This document shows, one piece after another, positions 44,513 to 60,562 of a DNA stretch of 64,000 nt (position 1 is its first letter; each line of letters starts with the position of its first letter). Position numbers and translations under genes: made by a program. Source of the DNA: Pistricoccus aurantiacus (GTDB taxonomy: Bacteria; Pseudomonadota; Gammaproteobacteria; Pseudomonadales; Halomonadaceae); assembly GCF_007954585.1 (NCBI RefSeq), contig NZ_CP042382.1:496001-560000 (forward strand), written 5' to 3'. Under the pieces are notes generated by a model. That model made no database searches, was not told the origin of the DNA, and saw nothing but the letters and a program-made list of their open reading frames with translations.

Positions 44513-45046
44513 TTACTCTTTCTCGACCTGAGCAAATTCAAGTTCGACAGGCGTTGCACGTCCGAAAATCAGCACGCTGACCTGTAGACGACTCTTATCG
44601 TAATTGACCTCTTCCACCACGCCGTTGAAATCGGCGAAAGGACCGTCGGTGACACGTACCGATTGGCCGGGCTCGAAGACAGTCTTGGGACGAGGCTTGT
44701 CTGTACCATCCTGCACTCGACGTAGAATGGCATCAGCTTCCTTTTGTGTAATGGGTGCCGGCTTTTCCTTAGTGCCACCAATGAACCCCATGACACGAGG
44801 GGTTTCGTTGACCAAGTGCCAGCTTGCATCATCCATTTCCATCTCGACCAATACGTAGCCGGGATAAAACTTGCGCTCGCTTTTCCGACGCTTGCCGTCA
44901 CGCATCTCGACGACTTCTTCCGTTGGCACCAGGATTTCGCCAAAGGAATCTTCCATGCCATGCATCTTTACTCGCTCGATGAGTGAGCGCATGACTTGTT
45001 TCTCAAAGCCGGAGTAGGCATGCACGACATACCAACGCTTGGACAT
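44513..45046 (-). CDS. nusG: Transcription termination/antitermination factor NusG
   Basis: 177 aa (E. coli 181). The NGN domain ([20 protein letters not shown]) binds the polymerase clamp. The KOW domain (about 125-177, [20 protein letters not shown]) contacts Rho or S10. ATG 45046 is taken for [13 protein letters not shown]; the frame stays open upstream into secE. 8 bp after secE. Confidence 0.98.
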   Translation of the reverse strand: MSKRWYVVHAYSGFEKQVMRSLIERVKMHGMEDSFGEILVPTEEVVEMRDGKRRKSERKFYPGYVLVEMEMDDASWHLVNETPRVMGFIGGTKEKPAPITQKEADAILRRVQDGTDKPRPKTVFEPGQSVRVTDGPFADFNGVVEEVNYDKSRLQVSVLIFGRATPVELEFAQVEKE

Positions 45047-45054
45047 GAAATCTC

Positions 45055-45423
45055 CTAACCGATGAGGCCGGACATCGCCCAGCCAAGAAAAGTATCGATT
45101 AACCAAAGCATCAAGCCCACCACCAGCACGGCCACCAGCACGATAGCGGTGGTCTGAATGGTTTCCTGGCGAGTCGGCCAGATGACGCGCTGAATTTCCT
45201 TGCGCGCACTGCGGGCTAGTTCAAGGAGATTTCGCCCTTTGGTCGTTGTCAGGGCAAGCGCTGCAGCCATCAAAGATACGGCTACTACACCTAGCACACG
45301 ATAAAGCAGGGCTTGATCAGCAAAATAGGAATTGCCGACAACGGCCACGACTACTAGAGTAAAGACGATCGCCCACTTGAGCCCGTCGTGGCGCGATTCC
45401 TGCACCTCGGCGTTATGTTTCAT
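45055..45423 (-). CDS. secE: Protein translocase subunit SecE
   Basis: 122 aa (E. coli 127). There are three transmembrane segments (about 18-40, 45-63, 93-115), the form usual in gammaproteobacteria. The conserved amphipathic helix and last segment read [23 protein letters not shown] 45423 is chosen for [10 protein letters not shown]; longer starts run into the tRNA-Trp gene. With SecY it forms the channel. Confidence 0.97.
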   Translation of the reverse strand: MKHNAEVQESRHDGLKWAIVFTLVVVAVVGNSYFADQALLYRVLGVVAVSLMAAALALTTTKGRNLLELARSARKEIQRVIWPTRQETIQTTAIVLVAVLVVGLMLWLIDTFLGWAMSGLIG

Positions 45424-45493
45424 GAAAACGAGACTCCTCAAGGCGCAGCCGTCTAAGCATGTTGCGGATGGAATAGCCAGCCTGGGGGATGAC

Positions 45494-45569
<76 letters not shown>

Positions 45570-45624
45570 GTATTGCAACGCTGATGAACATGGATCTGCA
45601 TGCTATTTGCAAACAGCGGGCGCA

Positions 45625-45653
45625 ATCATAGCGAAGACATACACTATCTGCAA
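45625..45653 (-). promoter_or_regulatory. Promoter of tRNA-Trp-secE-nusG
   Basis: On the - strand TTGCAG (complement of 45648-45653), 17 bases, TATGAT (complement of 45625-45630), 56 bases before the tRNA. Good sigma-70 spacing. Confidence 0.72.
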
Positions 45654-45681
45654 CCCCGCAGCATGATCATCGAGACAAGAA

Positions 45682-45700
45682 AGCGAGCGCAGGGCTCGCT
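45682..45700 (-). terminator. Terminator after the Tyr-Gly-Thr tRNA operon
   Basis: AGCGAGC/GCTCGCT, 7-bp stem with 5-base loop, followed on the - strand by TTTCTTG. It stands 9 bases after the tRNA-Thr 3' end. Confidence 0.6.
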
Positions 45701-45709
45701 TTTTCGATC

Positions 45710-45784
45710 TGGAGCTCATGGACGGATTTGAACCGTCGACCTCACCCTTACCAAGGGTGTGCTCTACCCCTGAGCTACATGAGC
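45710..45784 (-). tRNA. thrT: tRNA-Thr (GGT)
   Basis: 75 bases with encoded CCA. The anticodon loop TTGGTAA between CACCC and GGGTG gives GGT. In E. coli the matching tRNA-Thr is followed by tufB; here a terminator follows. Confidence 0.97.
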
Positions 45785-45842
45785 AATCTAACATAGGCAT
45801 TCAAACGTGCAATCTACTGCCTAATTCCGCTTCTTGGCATCT

Positions 45843-45916
<74 letters not shown>

Positions 45917-45950
45917 CTGTCCATGCTCGGACTGCAAACTGAAACAAAGC

Positions 45951-46035
<85 letters not shown>

Positions 46036-46047
46036 AGACGCGGCAGG

Positions 46048-46075
46048 ATTATACCGCCTTTCGCAAGCCAGTCAA
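46048..46075 (-). promoter_or_regulatory. Promoter of the Tyr-Gly-Thr tRNA operon
   Basis: On the - strand TTGACT (complement of 46070-46075), 16 bases, TATAAT (complement of 46048-46053), then a GC-rich discriminator (CCTGCCGCG), as expected of a stringently controlled promoter. Confidence 0.85.
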
Positions 46076-46148
46076 ATACTTATCTGTTTTTATACGTCGA
46101 TCTTTATAAAGCCAGAACAACGTGACGCTGCGAACGCGCAGCATACTG

Positions 46149-46988
46149 TCAAATAGACAGTGAAAATGCAAGCCCAGCACGGATTTTTTTCAGAGGCAGG
46201 GTTGGTGGTAATACAGGAGCGCCGGAAAGCTTTCCTGCTCGCTCCGCGGCCGTCTGGGGAAAACAAGCTTCAAGCCCTGCATAGACCATATCTGGCCAAA
46301 GCGCATGAGGGAGCTTTACGCCACGCGAGACGACACGAGCATCGCCTCCGGTCAGTATTAATGGCAATGTCACCCGTTCTCGATCGCAGACCTCACTAAA
46401 CGTTCGATTGATGGCGCTTATCGCAGCCATATAGATACCGTGGTTAACCGCCTCCACAGTATTGCACCCGGGAGCCAGCAACTCGTCTGCCTCGCTATCG
46501 GGATCTATGGCCACATTGCGTGTACCAAGCTTAAGGCTTTCTTTCATTAAGCGCAGACCGGGCAGTATGTAACCCCCTAGATGGCGGCCCCCAGGCAAAA
46601 CGAAATCAATCGTGATCGCACTACCGCAATCTACGCTGCAGCAACCCCCTGCCAGTTGATAACTCGCCAGCACGCCTAGCCACCGATCCACCCCCAGCCG
46701 TCCAGGCTCATCGTAGCCGTTTATCACACCCAGCATCTCTCGAGTCGATCTTGCCACATGCACGTCACCCACTTCGCGCTTGAGCAAGCGGACGGTGTCA
46801 TTCAGCACTGCCTGACGTGCCACACTCGAAATACGTACCACTTTGACTATGTCGAGGTCGGGAATGTCAGCACCGGGACGCCATTCTTCTCGCGTCCATA
46901 CGGCTCCTCGTGAACGAATCTCACTGCTGTTGGGATCCTTGAGACGCCACTTGGACAGCGTATTACCAATATCAAGATCTAGAATCAT
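46149..46988 (-). CDS. coaX: Type III pantothenate kinase
   Basis: 279 aa. First step of coenzyme A synthesis, pantothenate to phosphopantothenate. The ASKHA fold is clear: phosphate loop LDIGNTLSKW (5-14), YDEPGRLGVDRWLGVLASYQ with the pantothenate-contacting residues, the catalytic Asp strand SVDCGSAITIDF (usually DxGTA, here Ser), and LILTGGDARVV. The ATG overlaps the birA stop by four bases (ATGA), so the two are translationally coupled, as in pseudomonads. Confidence 0.93.
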   Translation of the reverse strand: MILDLDIGNTLSKWRLKDPNSSEIRSRGAVWTREEWRPGADIPDLDIVKVVRISSVARQAVLNDTVRLLKREVGDVHVARSTREMLGVINGYDEPGRLGVDRWLGVLASYQLAGGCCSVDCGSAITIDFVLPGGRHLGGYILPGLRLMKESLKLGTRNVAIDPDSEADELLAPGCNTVEAVNHGIYMAAISAINRTFSEVCDRERVTLPLILTGGDARVVSRGVKLPHALWPDMVYAGLEACFPQTAAERAGKLSGAPVLPPTLPLKKIRAGLAFSLSI

Positions 46989-47965
46989 GGGTAACCACGC
47001 ACGCTGATCTCTCCACCTCTAAGACGGTGAATCTTACCCTCGCGCCATACCTCGAGGTTTCCTGCTTTGTCGACGCCTCCGGCTCTAGCGATATAACGCT
47101 CTTTTCCCTGAAAGACTACAATTTCACATCCTGCATAAACGTTGCGCGTGTTCCAGGCTTCTTGCCACGGCTCAAACCCTCTAACTTCGAAACTTTTCAG
47201 CAGGCCAAGAAGTTTTTCCAATAGATCGGCGGCCAGTCGATTGCGCGAAACCAGGGGAGCCTGATCGTGCAATGCTGCTACTGGCTGATCGAGCTGCTGC
47301 CTGACAGAAGAAGGCAAACTGACGTTAAGACCGAGTCCAATCACGACACTGCATGGCCCCGCTAAATTCCCACGAATTTCCAGCAAAATACCACCGAGCT
47401 TAGCGCAACTCATCTGATTACACAGCAGAATATCATTCGGCCACTTTAGTACAACTTGTACGCCTTGATGTTCGAGCACTTCGGCTACCCCCACCCCAAT
47501 GGCCAAGCTCAGCCCTTCCAAGGTGTTGGCAGGCCCTTCAAACTTCCAGCCCAGCGACAGCAAAAGACCTTGTCCCCACGGACATAGCCAGGCCCTTCCA
47601 CGTCTACCCTGCCCAGCTGTTTGTTGCTCTGCCAGACAAGCCTCTGCATGACCGGCGTCTTGGGCAAACCGTTCATGCAAGTAGCGATTGGTGGAAGGCA
47701 AGGTTTCCTCGACGAAAAGCCGCTCAAGCTGACAGCGAGCATTACACGACAACCCCGACAAAATGTCGGGGCCGTGCAGCAACTCCAATGGTTTTTTCAG
47801 GCGATAGCCTGATCCTTGTACCGTTTCTAATGGGACGCCCAGTGCTTCCAGCTTTTGTAGCTGCCTCCATACTGCAGCTGGCGACATATTCAAGCGCTTG
47901 CCCAAATGTTCGTCAGAATGAAAGCCGCCGTCGCTCAGTAAGCGGATTAGATTGCCAAAAGCCAT
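46985..47965 (-). CDS. birA: Biotin-protein ligase and biotin operon repressor
   Basis: 326 aa from ATG 47965, or 341 aa from 48010. The inner start begins MAFGNLIRLLSDGG, the family start of the N-terminal winged helix (HLGKRLNMSPAAVWRQLQKL), which indicates a bifunctional ligase-repressor. Catalytic segments are AGQGRRGRAWLCPWGQGLLL (adenylate loop) and VLKWPNDILL. It makes biotinyl-AMP and attaches biotin to the carrier protein of acetyl-CoA carboxylase. The region upstream has been invaded by insertion sequences from 48131 on, so its promoter lies within about 160 bp or has been replaced. Confidence 0.95.
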   Translation of the reverse strand: MAFGNLIRLLSDGGFHSDEHLGKRLNMSPAAVWRQLQKLEALGVPLETVQGSGYRLKKPLELLHGPDILSGLSCNARCQLERLFVEETLPSTNRYLHERFAQDAGHAEACLAEQQTAGQGRRGRAWLCPWGQGLLLSLGWKFEGPANTLEGLSLAIGVGVAEVLEHQGVQVVLKWPNDILLCNQMSCAKLGGILLEIRGNLAGPCSVVIGLGLNVSLPSSVRQQLDQPVAALHDQAPLVSRNRLAADLLEKLLGLLKSFEVRGFEPWQEAWNTRNVYAGCEIVVFQGKERYIARAGGVDKAGNLEVWREGKIHRLRGGEISVRGYP

Positions 47966-48130
47966 GCGGTACCGTCCCGCAAAAAACTTTATTCTAGCGG
48001 ATAGCGCCATAGGGCGAAACGTGAAGAGTCGCTAGAACAAATTAACAAGCTCATGATGCCGACCCCTGCTTGAGAAAAATCTAAAGTAATCGGTCGGGCA
48101 TCACCCTTCGCGCGTGATCAGTCGCCCAGA

Positions 48131-48584
<454 letters not shown>

Positions 48585-48625
48585 GCGACAATCAAGATGA
48601 GAGTCACGCGACAATCAAGATGAGA
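48585..48625. repeat. Left terminal direct repeats of the IS21-family element
   Basis: Two identical 18-base copies, 23 bases apart start to start, presumed IstA binding sites. The inverted copy at 51156-51173 differs by one base (GGATG for AGATG). Confidence 0.8.
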
Positions 48626-48744
48626 AAGCCGAGACCTTCGGTCGTCGACGTCGGGAGGGCGTAGCCCGAACGACCTCGACGACTCAAAGGACGGCGGGAT
48701 CCCCTCAGGGAGCCCGCCGGGTGATCGCGGCCAACCCGGCATAG

Positions 48745-51128
<2,384 letters not shown>

Positions 51129-51215
51129 CAGCGAAGGGGGCCACGACACTCCGGTTCTCATCCTGATTGTCGCTGGCTTCTCAGTAAGCGTCCGCTGATC
51201 ACCGCTTGCCAGCGA

Positions 51216-52787
51216 TCAGTTGCTGTGTTGCCAGTTGTGGGGCAGGAGTTCATGGACCTGGCTGGCCTTCTGCGTCGGCAGCCGTTCCAGCACGTCTTTC
51301 AGGTAGGCATGCGGCTCATGGCCGTTCAGCTTGGCGCACTGAATCAGGCTCATGATGGTGGCGGCGCGCTGGCCACTGCGCAGTGACCCGGCGAACAGCC
51401 AGTTGCTGCGGCCCAGCGCCCAGGGGCGAATGAGGTTCTCCACTCGATTGTTGTCGATCGGCAACCCCCCGTCATCCAGGTAGCGTGTCAGCGCCGCCCA
51501 GCGTTTCAGGCTATAGTCCAGTGCCTTGGCGGTGGCCAAGCCATTCGGGACTTTTTCACGGTGAGCCAGCATCCAGCGGTGTAGCGCATCGGCGATGGGC
51601 CTCGCCCTGGTGTCGCGTAGCCGCTGGCGTGCTTCCGCCGTCAGTGACTGGGCTTCGCGTTCTACCTGGTAGAGCTCGCCGATGGTGTCGACGGCCTGCT
51701 CGGCGATCTGGCTCTTGCCAGTCACGTGCAGGTCGACGAACTTGCGTCGGGCGTGGGCCATGCAGCCGATCTCGGTGACGCCGTTGGCGAAGTGCTGCTT
51801 ATAGCCGCTGTAGTCGTCGCAGATCAGCTTACCCTGCCAGTCGCCGAGGAAGTCGCGAGCATGCTGACCGCCACGGCCGTCGGTGAAGTCGTAGATCACC
51901 GCCTTCAGTCCGGCGTAGGGCGTGGTGGCATAGGCCCAGAGATAGGCTCGGTGGGTCTTCTTCTTGCCGGGTACCAGCATCGGCACCGGCGTTTCATCGG
52001 CATGCAGCACCGGCTCGGCGAGCAGCAGGTCACGCAGCGCATCGACCAGCGGCTGAAGTCGGACGCCACAAATACCGACCCACTCGGCCAGCGTCGAACG
52101 CGGGATCGCCACGCCGGCACGGGCGAAGATCTGTGCCTGCCGATACAGCGGCAGATGATCGGCGTATTTGGCGATCAACACCTGGGCCAGCAGGCCGGCG
52201 GTGGGGATGCCTTTGTCGATCACCTGCGCCGGCATCGGCGCCTGGGTCAGCGTCTCGCACCCGTCGCAGACCCACTTGCCGCGGATATGGCGCTCGACGG
52301 TGAACACGCCCGGCGTGTAGTCCAGCTTTTCGCTGATCTCGTCGCCGATCCGGCGCAGCTGGCAACCGCACGCGCAGTGCTCGCTCTGGGGGTCATGGCG
52401 GATCTCGGTGCGTGGCAACTCGGGAGGCAACGGGGTGCGTTTAGGCGTTTGCTTGGCTGACGGTGTTGTAGCGGGGAGAGCCAGCTCTTTCAGCTCGGCC
52501 TCGATGGCGGCGATATCGGCCTCCACCCCCTCGTCCAGCAGGCTGATCTGCAAGGCGTTGAGCTGCTCGCTGCGCCGGCCGAACGTGTGGCGCTTGAGCA
52601 GCACCAGTTCGTAGGTGAGCTTCTGGTTGACCTGCTCGGTGTAACGCAGCGTCTTCTGGCTCTGCGCCAGTGCCTGCCCTCGCTCCTGCAGCGCCATATC
52701 CTGCTGTTTGACCTGCACCATCAGCGTCGCCGCCAGGTGGCGGAGCTGATCGGGGGTGAGCTGGGACAGATCGGGCGGCGTGGTCAT
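51216..52787 (-). CDS. tnpC: IS66-family transposase TnpC
   Basis: 523 aa. N-terminal coiled-coil-like part, the zinc-finger-like segment CACGCQLRRIGDEISEKLDY ... CDGCETL, then the DDE domain with LHADETPVPMLVPGKKKTH and CDDYSGYKQHF. GLPIDNNRVENLIRPWALGR holds the catalytic Glu, and the C-terminal SLIQCAKLNGHEPHAYLKDV is the IS66 tail. ATG 52787 is chosen for MTTPPDLSQL; the frame stays open to 52883. Confidence 0.93.
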   Translation of the reverse strand: MTTPPDLSQLTPDQLRHLAATLMVQVKQQDMALQERGQALAQSQKTLRYTEQVNQKLTYELVLLKRHTFGRRSEQLNALQISLLDEGVEADIAAIEAELKELALPATTPSAKQTPKRTPLPPELPRTEIRHDPQSEHCACGCQLRRIGDEISEKLDYTPGVFTVERHIRGKWVCDGCETLTQAPMPAQVIDKGIPTAGLLAQVLIAKYADHLPLYRQAQIFARAGVAIPRSTLAEWVGICGVRLQPLVDALRDLLLAEPVLHADETPVPMLVPGKKKTHRAYLWAYATTPYAGLKAVIYDFTDGRGGQHARDFLGDWQGKLICDDYSGYKQHFANGVTEIGCMAHARRKFVDLHVTGKSQIAEQAVDTIGELYQVEREAQSLTAEARQRLRDTRARPIADALHRWMLAHREKVPNGLATAKALDYSLKRWAALTRYLDDGGLPIDNNRVENLIRPWALGRSNWLFAGSLRSGQRAATIMSLIQCAKLNGHEPHAYLKDVLERLPTQKASQVHELLPHNWQHSN

Positions 52788-52879
52788 TGGGCGAGTATGC
52801 CAGCCCACTGAGGACAGCGGAATTAGCGCATCATCGAATGGCCGGGTGCCGCATTCTGTGCCACCCGGTGCGTCGCGCG

Positions 52880-53215
52880 TCACAGCACCGAAATGGCCCC
52901 CGCCGGACCGATACGCTGCCAGGGCAGTCCCTGTACCAGCGTCGTCACCTGCTCGGGGGACAGCGCGACCCGATCGCCGTACCAGTTACCGGCCCAGTGA
53001 AACTTGCCCTGGTTCAGGCGCCGGGCGCACAGCCAGATGCCCAGACCATCGTGAACCAGCACCTTCATGCGGTTGCCGCGCCGGTTGGCGAACAGGTAGG
53101 CACAGTGCGGTCGGGCAGCGCCGAACACCTTGACCACCCGGGCCAGCGCCGTGTCGGGACCGGCGCGCATATCCAGCGGTTCGGTAGCCAGCCAGAATTC
53201 ATCGATGCGGATCAC
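52880..53215 (-). CDS. tnpB: IS66-family accessory protein TnpB
   Basis: 111 aa from GTG 53215 (sequence IRIDEFWLATEPLDMRAG, then CAYLFANRRGNRMKVLVHDG and LNQGKFHW). Required for transposition in the family with unclear role. Its GTG overlaps the tnpA stop (GTGA). Confidence 0.9.
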   Translation of the reverse strand: MIRIDEFWLATEPLDMRAGPDTALARVVKVFGAARPHCAYLFANRRGNRMKVLVHDGLGIWLCARRLNQGKFHWAGNWYGDRVALSPEQVTTLVQGLPWQRIGPAGAISVL

Positions 53216-53562
53216 GACAGCAGTTCCCGAAGTAGCGTCCGACAGCCCTGCGCATCCGACACGGGCCACTCGATCGTCACTGTCCCCTGGGGACTCGGTA
53301 GCGAGAGGCGAATGCGCTCGGCCTCCTGACGCTGAGTCGCCACCGGGGCTGCGGTGCTGGCTATCGGCACTGGAACAAACGCCGGGGTATCACTTACCGG
53401 CGCCGACCGCCGAGCCTCGCGGATCCATTTATGGACCAGATTGGCGTTCAGGGCATGCGCCATCGCAATGCCGGCCACCGAGGCATCGGGCTGCTGGCAG
53501 GCATTGACGATCCTGGCCTTGAACTTGGCAGTGAAGCGGCGGCGCTTGCGAGGCGCCTCCAA
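53212..53562 (-). CDS. tnpA: IS66-family accessory protein TnpA
   Basis: 116 aa from TTG 53562. An N-terminal helix-turn-helix (RRRFTAKFKARIVNACQQP; VHKWIREAR) is followed by a variable tail. An ATG exists 18 bases upstream in the same frame and would give the family start Met-Ser-Glu, but a TGA follows as codon 4. So either the TTG is used or the gene has a nonsense mutation at its start. Confidence 0.75.
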   Translation of the reverse strand: MEAPRKRRRFTAKFKARIVNACQQPDASVAGIAMAHALNANLVHKWIREARRSAPVSDTPAFVPVPIASTAAPVATQRQEAERIRLSLPSPQGTVTIEWPVSDAQGCRTLLRELLS

Positions 53563-53580
53563 TACGCTTCACTCACTCAT

Positions 53581-53616
53581 GGTAGGTGTCCACTAAGGAA
53601 TAGGTGGACACCTACC
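53581..53616. repeat. 13-bp perfect inverted repeat inside the IS66 end
   Basis: GGTAGGTGTCCAC, 10 bases, GTGGACACCTACC. It lies upstream of tnpA, between it and the terminal repeat, and could be an operator or a hairpin that protects the element from outside transcription. Confidence 0.6.
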
Positions 53617-53694
53617 GTCATCGAAGTCGGGGCTCAGCGGAAGGTGTGTTTGCCGGACGGATACGTAACAGATAACCAGCGACTAAACGCAAGC

Positions 53695-53720
53695 ACCCCC
53701 AGCCATTGCTGGCTGGGGGT
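53695..53720 (-). terminator. rRNA operon terminator
   Basis: ACCCCCAGCCA, loop TTGC, TGGCTGGGGGT: a perfect 11-bp GC-rich stem just downstream of 5S rRNA on the - strand, followed by GCTTGCGTTT. The T-run is weak but the stem is very strong. Confidence 0.75.
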
Positions 53721-53730
53721 GGGGAGAGGG

Positions 53731-53848
53731 GCCTGACGATGACCTACTCTCGCATGGGGAGACCCCACACTACCATCGGCGCTGGGCGGTTTCACGGCTG
53801 AGTTCGGCATGGATTCAGGTGGGACCCGCTCGCTGTGGTCGTCAGGCA
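53731..53848 (-). rRNA. rrf: 5S ribosomal RNA
   Basis: About 118 bases. 5' TGCCTGACGACC and 3' ATCGTCAGGC pair as helix I, and the central CCGAACTCAG and loop regions are normal. Last gene of the rRNA operon. Confidence 0.95.
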
Positions 53849-53923
53849 AAACGGCGATGACCGGCGTCATCACACAATGCCATCATGCTGACGCTACGCT
53901 CGCGTATCCGGCGGGTCGGTCAC

Positions 53924-56858
<2,935 letters not shown>

Positions 56859-56954
56859 CACCCATCGGTGGGTCGCGATGACACAACGTCGCCGGATACG
56901 CTTGAGCGTATCTTGCATTCTTTCCAAAGAAAGAACTTGTCAGCATGATGTGCA

Positions 56955-56967
56955 TTGTTAAAGAGCA
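56955..56967 (-). promoter_or_regulatory. boxA in the 16S-23S spacer
   Basis: TGCTCTTTAACAA on the - strand, the canonical rRNA antitermination boxA bound by NusB and S10 (NusE), located about 115 bases before 23S. Confidence 0.85.
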
Positions 56968-57063
56968 GACTGTTCGAAAACAGTGATAATTCCTCGTCGT
57001 CGACGCTGCTTGACGAAGCCTTATCACTACTCACGATGGATCGCGATAACCGATGGGGGAGAA

Positions 57064-57139
57064 TGGTGGAGCCAAGCGGGATCGAACCGCTGACCTCCTG
57101 CGTGCAAGGCAGGCGCTCTCCCAGCTGAGCTATGGCCCC
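57064..57139 (-). tRNA. alaT: tRNA-Ala (TGC)
   Basis: 76 bases with encoded CCA. Acceptor GGGGCCA/TGGCTCC, anticodon TGC in CTTGCAC. Second tRNA of the spacer. Confidence 0.97.
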
Positions 57140-57145
57140 ATCGAA

Positions 57146-57163
57146 TGGTGGGTCTGGGCAGAC
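57146..57163 (-). repeat. Duplicate of the tRNA-Ile 3' end
   Basis: The 18 bases are identical to 57241-57258, the CCA end and acceptor strand of tRNA-Ile. The copy lies between tRNA-Ile and tRNA-Ala and diverges right after. It is not a tRNA. Confidence 0.8.
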
Positions 57164-57240
57164 GCGAAAGACCCCGGCGCCCTCACCCTCCTCTTTATTT
57201 CACCCCAGTGGGGGCGCTCTCACCCACTGAGCGAGAAGAG

Positions 57241-57317
<77 letters not shown>

Positions 57318-57361
57318 GCAGGTCCCGCTGGGCCTATACCCCAACAGTCTTTGCTCTATCT

Positions 57362-59090
<1,729 letters not shown>

Positions 59091-59092
59091 GA

Positions 59093-59105
59093 TTGTTAAA
59101 GAGCA
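59093..59105 (-). promoter_or_regulatory. boxA in the 16S leader
   Basis: TGCTCTTTAACAA on the - strand, identical to the spacer copy at 56955-56967, located 38 bases after the -10. Confidence 0.85.
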
Positions 59106-59142
59106 GCTGCTGCAGCCAGAGTGGCCTCAGCAGCGGATGCGT

Positions 59143-59171
59143 ACTTTACGACCCCAAACGATAAAATGCAA
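59143..59171 (-). promoter_or_regulatory. rRNA operon promoter
   Basis: On the - strand TTGCAT (complement of 59166-59171), 17 bases, TAAAGT (complement of 59143-59148), then ACGCATCCGC, a GC-rich discriminator. It lies 43 bp after the stop of the preceding leftward gene. I see no second promoter. Confidence 0.6.
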
Positions 59172-59214
59172 GGCCTACTTGAACGATTAGCTTATCGATA
59201 TCAAACGAGCAGGT

Positions 59215-59886
59215 TCAGTGCAGCATAGTGGCACTTCGTTGCAGTACACTTACAAGCGTTGACCAAGGCGGCAGCCAAGGAAAAAGCGCCCCTGCCATAA
59301 GCAGCATTAGCAACGAGTTCAGAGGCTTATGATAGTCGAAAAACTTCAGGGCCGTACCAAAAGAGCGCTTTAGACGAGCCCCCTCCAGATCGACACTATA
59401 CATTTCGTCGAGCACTAAGTGGATCAGCGCGCCAAACAGCAAGGCTAGACCGTGAAACCAGGCAAGCTCCGCCTCTTGCGCCAACAGTTGATAGCTGATG
59501 GCACTGGCGATCAAGGCACACAGCGTACCCGCCAGCAAGGAGTGCCAGATACCGCGGTGCACGGTAAAACGCGCGAAGATCGGCCCCGCCCCGTAACGCA
59601 CCAGAAGATAGAGCCCACCACAGGCTAGTAGAAGCGCGCCTACCGACAAGTAATCTTGCAACAACAAAGCGCCTGCTGCTACCGCCAGCACGGCAAGTAG
59701 TGAAAAAATCAGGCGAATCGAACGAGAGTGATCCGAATCGACATCCGGCAGGATCCCGCCGAATGTCACCAGAACGATGATTGGCAAGGCATCGAGAGGG
59801 GACCAGAGTCCTATCTGGCAGCCGGCCAGCGAAACGAGAGCGCCGCCAGCCGCCGCCACACCGATATGAACGCGAAAATTAGCCAT
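59215..59886 (-). CDS. YdjM-like membrane protein (metal-dependent hydrolase family)
   Basis: 223 aa from ATG 59886 (MANFRVHIGVAAAGG); a longer start at 59973 is open. Several hydrophobic segments. Conserved polar motifs are GGILPDVDSDHSRSIR (about 43-58), HRGIWHSLLAG (about 110-120) and HLVLDEMYSVDLEG, the set that defines this YdjM/DUF457 family of membrane-bound putative hydrolases. Function unknown. Its E. coli relative is SOS-induced, but I see no LexA box here. Confidence 0.75.
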   Translation of the reverse strand: MANFRVHIGVAAAGGALVSLAGCQIGLWSPLDALPIIVLVTFGGILPDVDSDHSRSIRLIFSLLAVLAVAAGALLLQDYLSVGALLLACGGLYLLVRYGAGPIFARFTVHRGIWHSLLAGTLCALIASAISYQLLAQEAELAWFHGLALLFGALIHLVLDEMYSVDLEGARLKRSFGTALKFFDYHKPLNSLLMLLMAGALFPWLPPWSTLVSVLQRSATMLH

Positions 59887-59980
59887 GCGGAATTGCCATA
59901 TACTTGAAAACACTGGATGAATACTCACTGGATAAACAGCCAGATTATGGGTCAGCATGACTAAGTAAAACAATACCTTA

Positions 59981-60520
59981 TTATTGATTTTCTAAATAAA
60001 GGTCTTTTAACTTGACGTAATTCGCCGCGGTATAGGTGAAAAAGGCTCGCTCCGAGTCCTTAAGCGGGCGTACTTCCTTGGCCGGGCTGCCTGCATAGAG
60101 ATAGCCATTCTGCAAGCGCTTGCCCGGCGTCACTAGGGCGCCGGCGGCGATAATGACTTCATCTTCGACAACAGCGCCATCCATGACGACAGCCGCCATA
60201 CCAACCAACACCCGGCTGCCAATCGTACAGCCATGCAATATCGCGCGGTGCCCCACGGTGACATCGTCGCCTAAAATCAAGGGATAGCCGCCAGGGTTGT
60301 AGTCACTGGCATGGGTAATATGCAGTACGCTGCCATCCTGGATACTGCAGCGAGCACCAACACGAATTTCGTGCATATCGCCCCGAATTACCGTCATCGG
60401 CCATACGGAGCAGTCGTCGCCCAAGACGACATCACCCAATACCTTGCTGGCCGAATCCACATAGACCCGCTCGCCAAATCGGGGCTCCTTGCCATGATGG
60501 GCGCGCACTGATGATTGCAT
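59981..60520 (-). CDS. Gamma-carbonic-anhydrase-like hexapeptide protein
   Basis: 179 aa (YrdA/PaaY group). Left-handed beta helix built of hexapeptide repeats: VLGDVVLGDDCSVWPMTVIR, IRVGARCSIQDGSVLH, LILGDDVTVGHRAILHGCTI. The three metal ligands are in place as His67, His91 and His96. Short relatives often show no or redox-dependent carbonic anhydrase activity. A C-terminal helix closes the trimer. Probably its own transcription unit. Confidence 0.85.
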   Translation of the reverse strand: MQSSVRAHHGKEPRFGERVYVDSASKVLGDVVLGDDCSVWPMTVIRGDMHEIRVGARCSIQDGSVLHITHASDYNPGGYPLILGDDVTVGHRAILHGCTIGSRVLVGMAAVVMDGAVVEDEVIIAAGALVTPGKRLQNGYLYAGSPAKEVRPLKDSERAFFTYTAANYVKLKDLYLENQ

Positions 60521-60562
60521 GGTTTCATCTCTCCGGAATCAACTTGTATCGATCACTCTAGG

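Larger units (their letters stand above)
51184..53664 (-). mobile_element. IS66-family insertion sequence
   Basis: It carries tnpA, tnpB and tnpC in the usual order on the - strand. The left end starts GTAAGCGTCCG (51184) and the right end is the complement of GTATCCGTCCG (ending 53664), giving imperfect inverted repeats with 17 of the first 24 bases matching. The flanking 8-mers (GCTTCTCA and GTAACAGA) differ, so no target duplication remains, which points to rearrangement after insertion. Confidence 0.78.

Noticed and set aside
51176-53672. IS66 8-bp target duplication
   Set aside because: The flanking 8-mers differ (GCTTCTCA and GTAACAGA).
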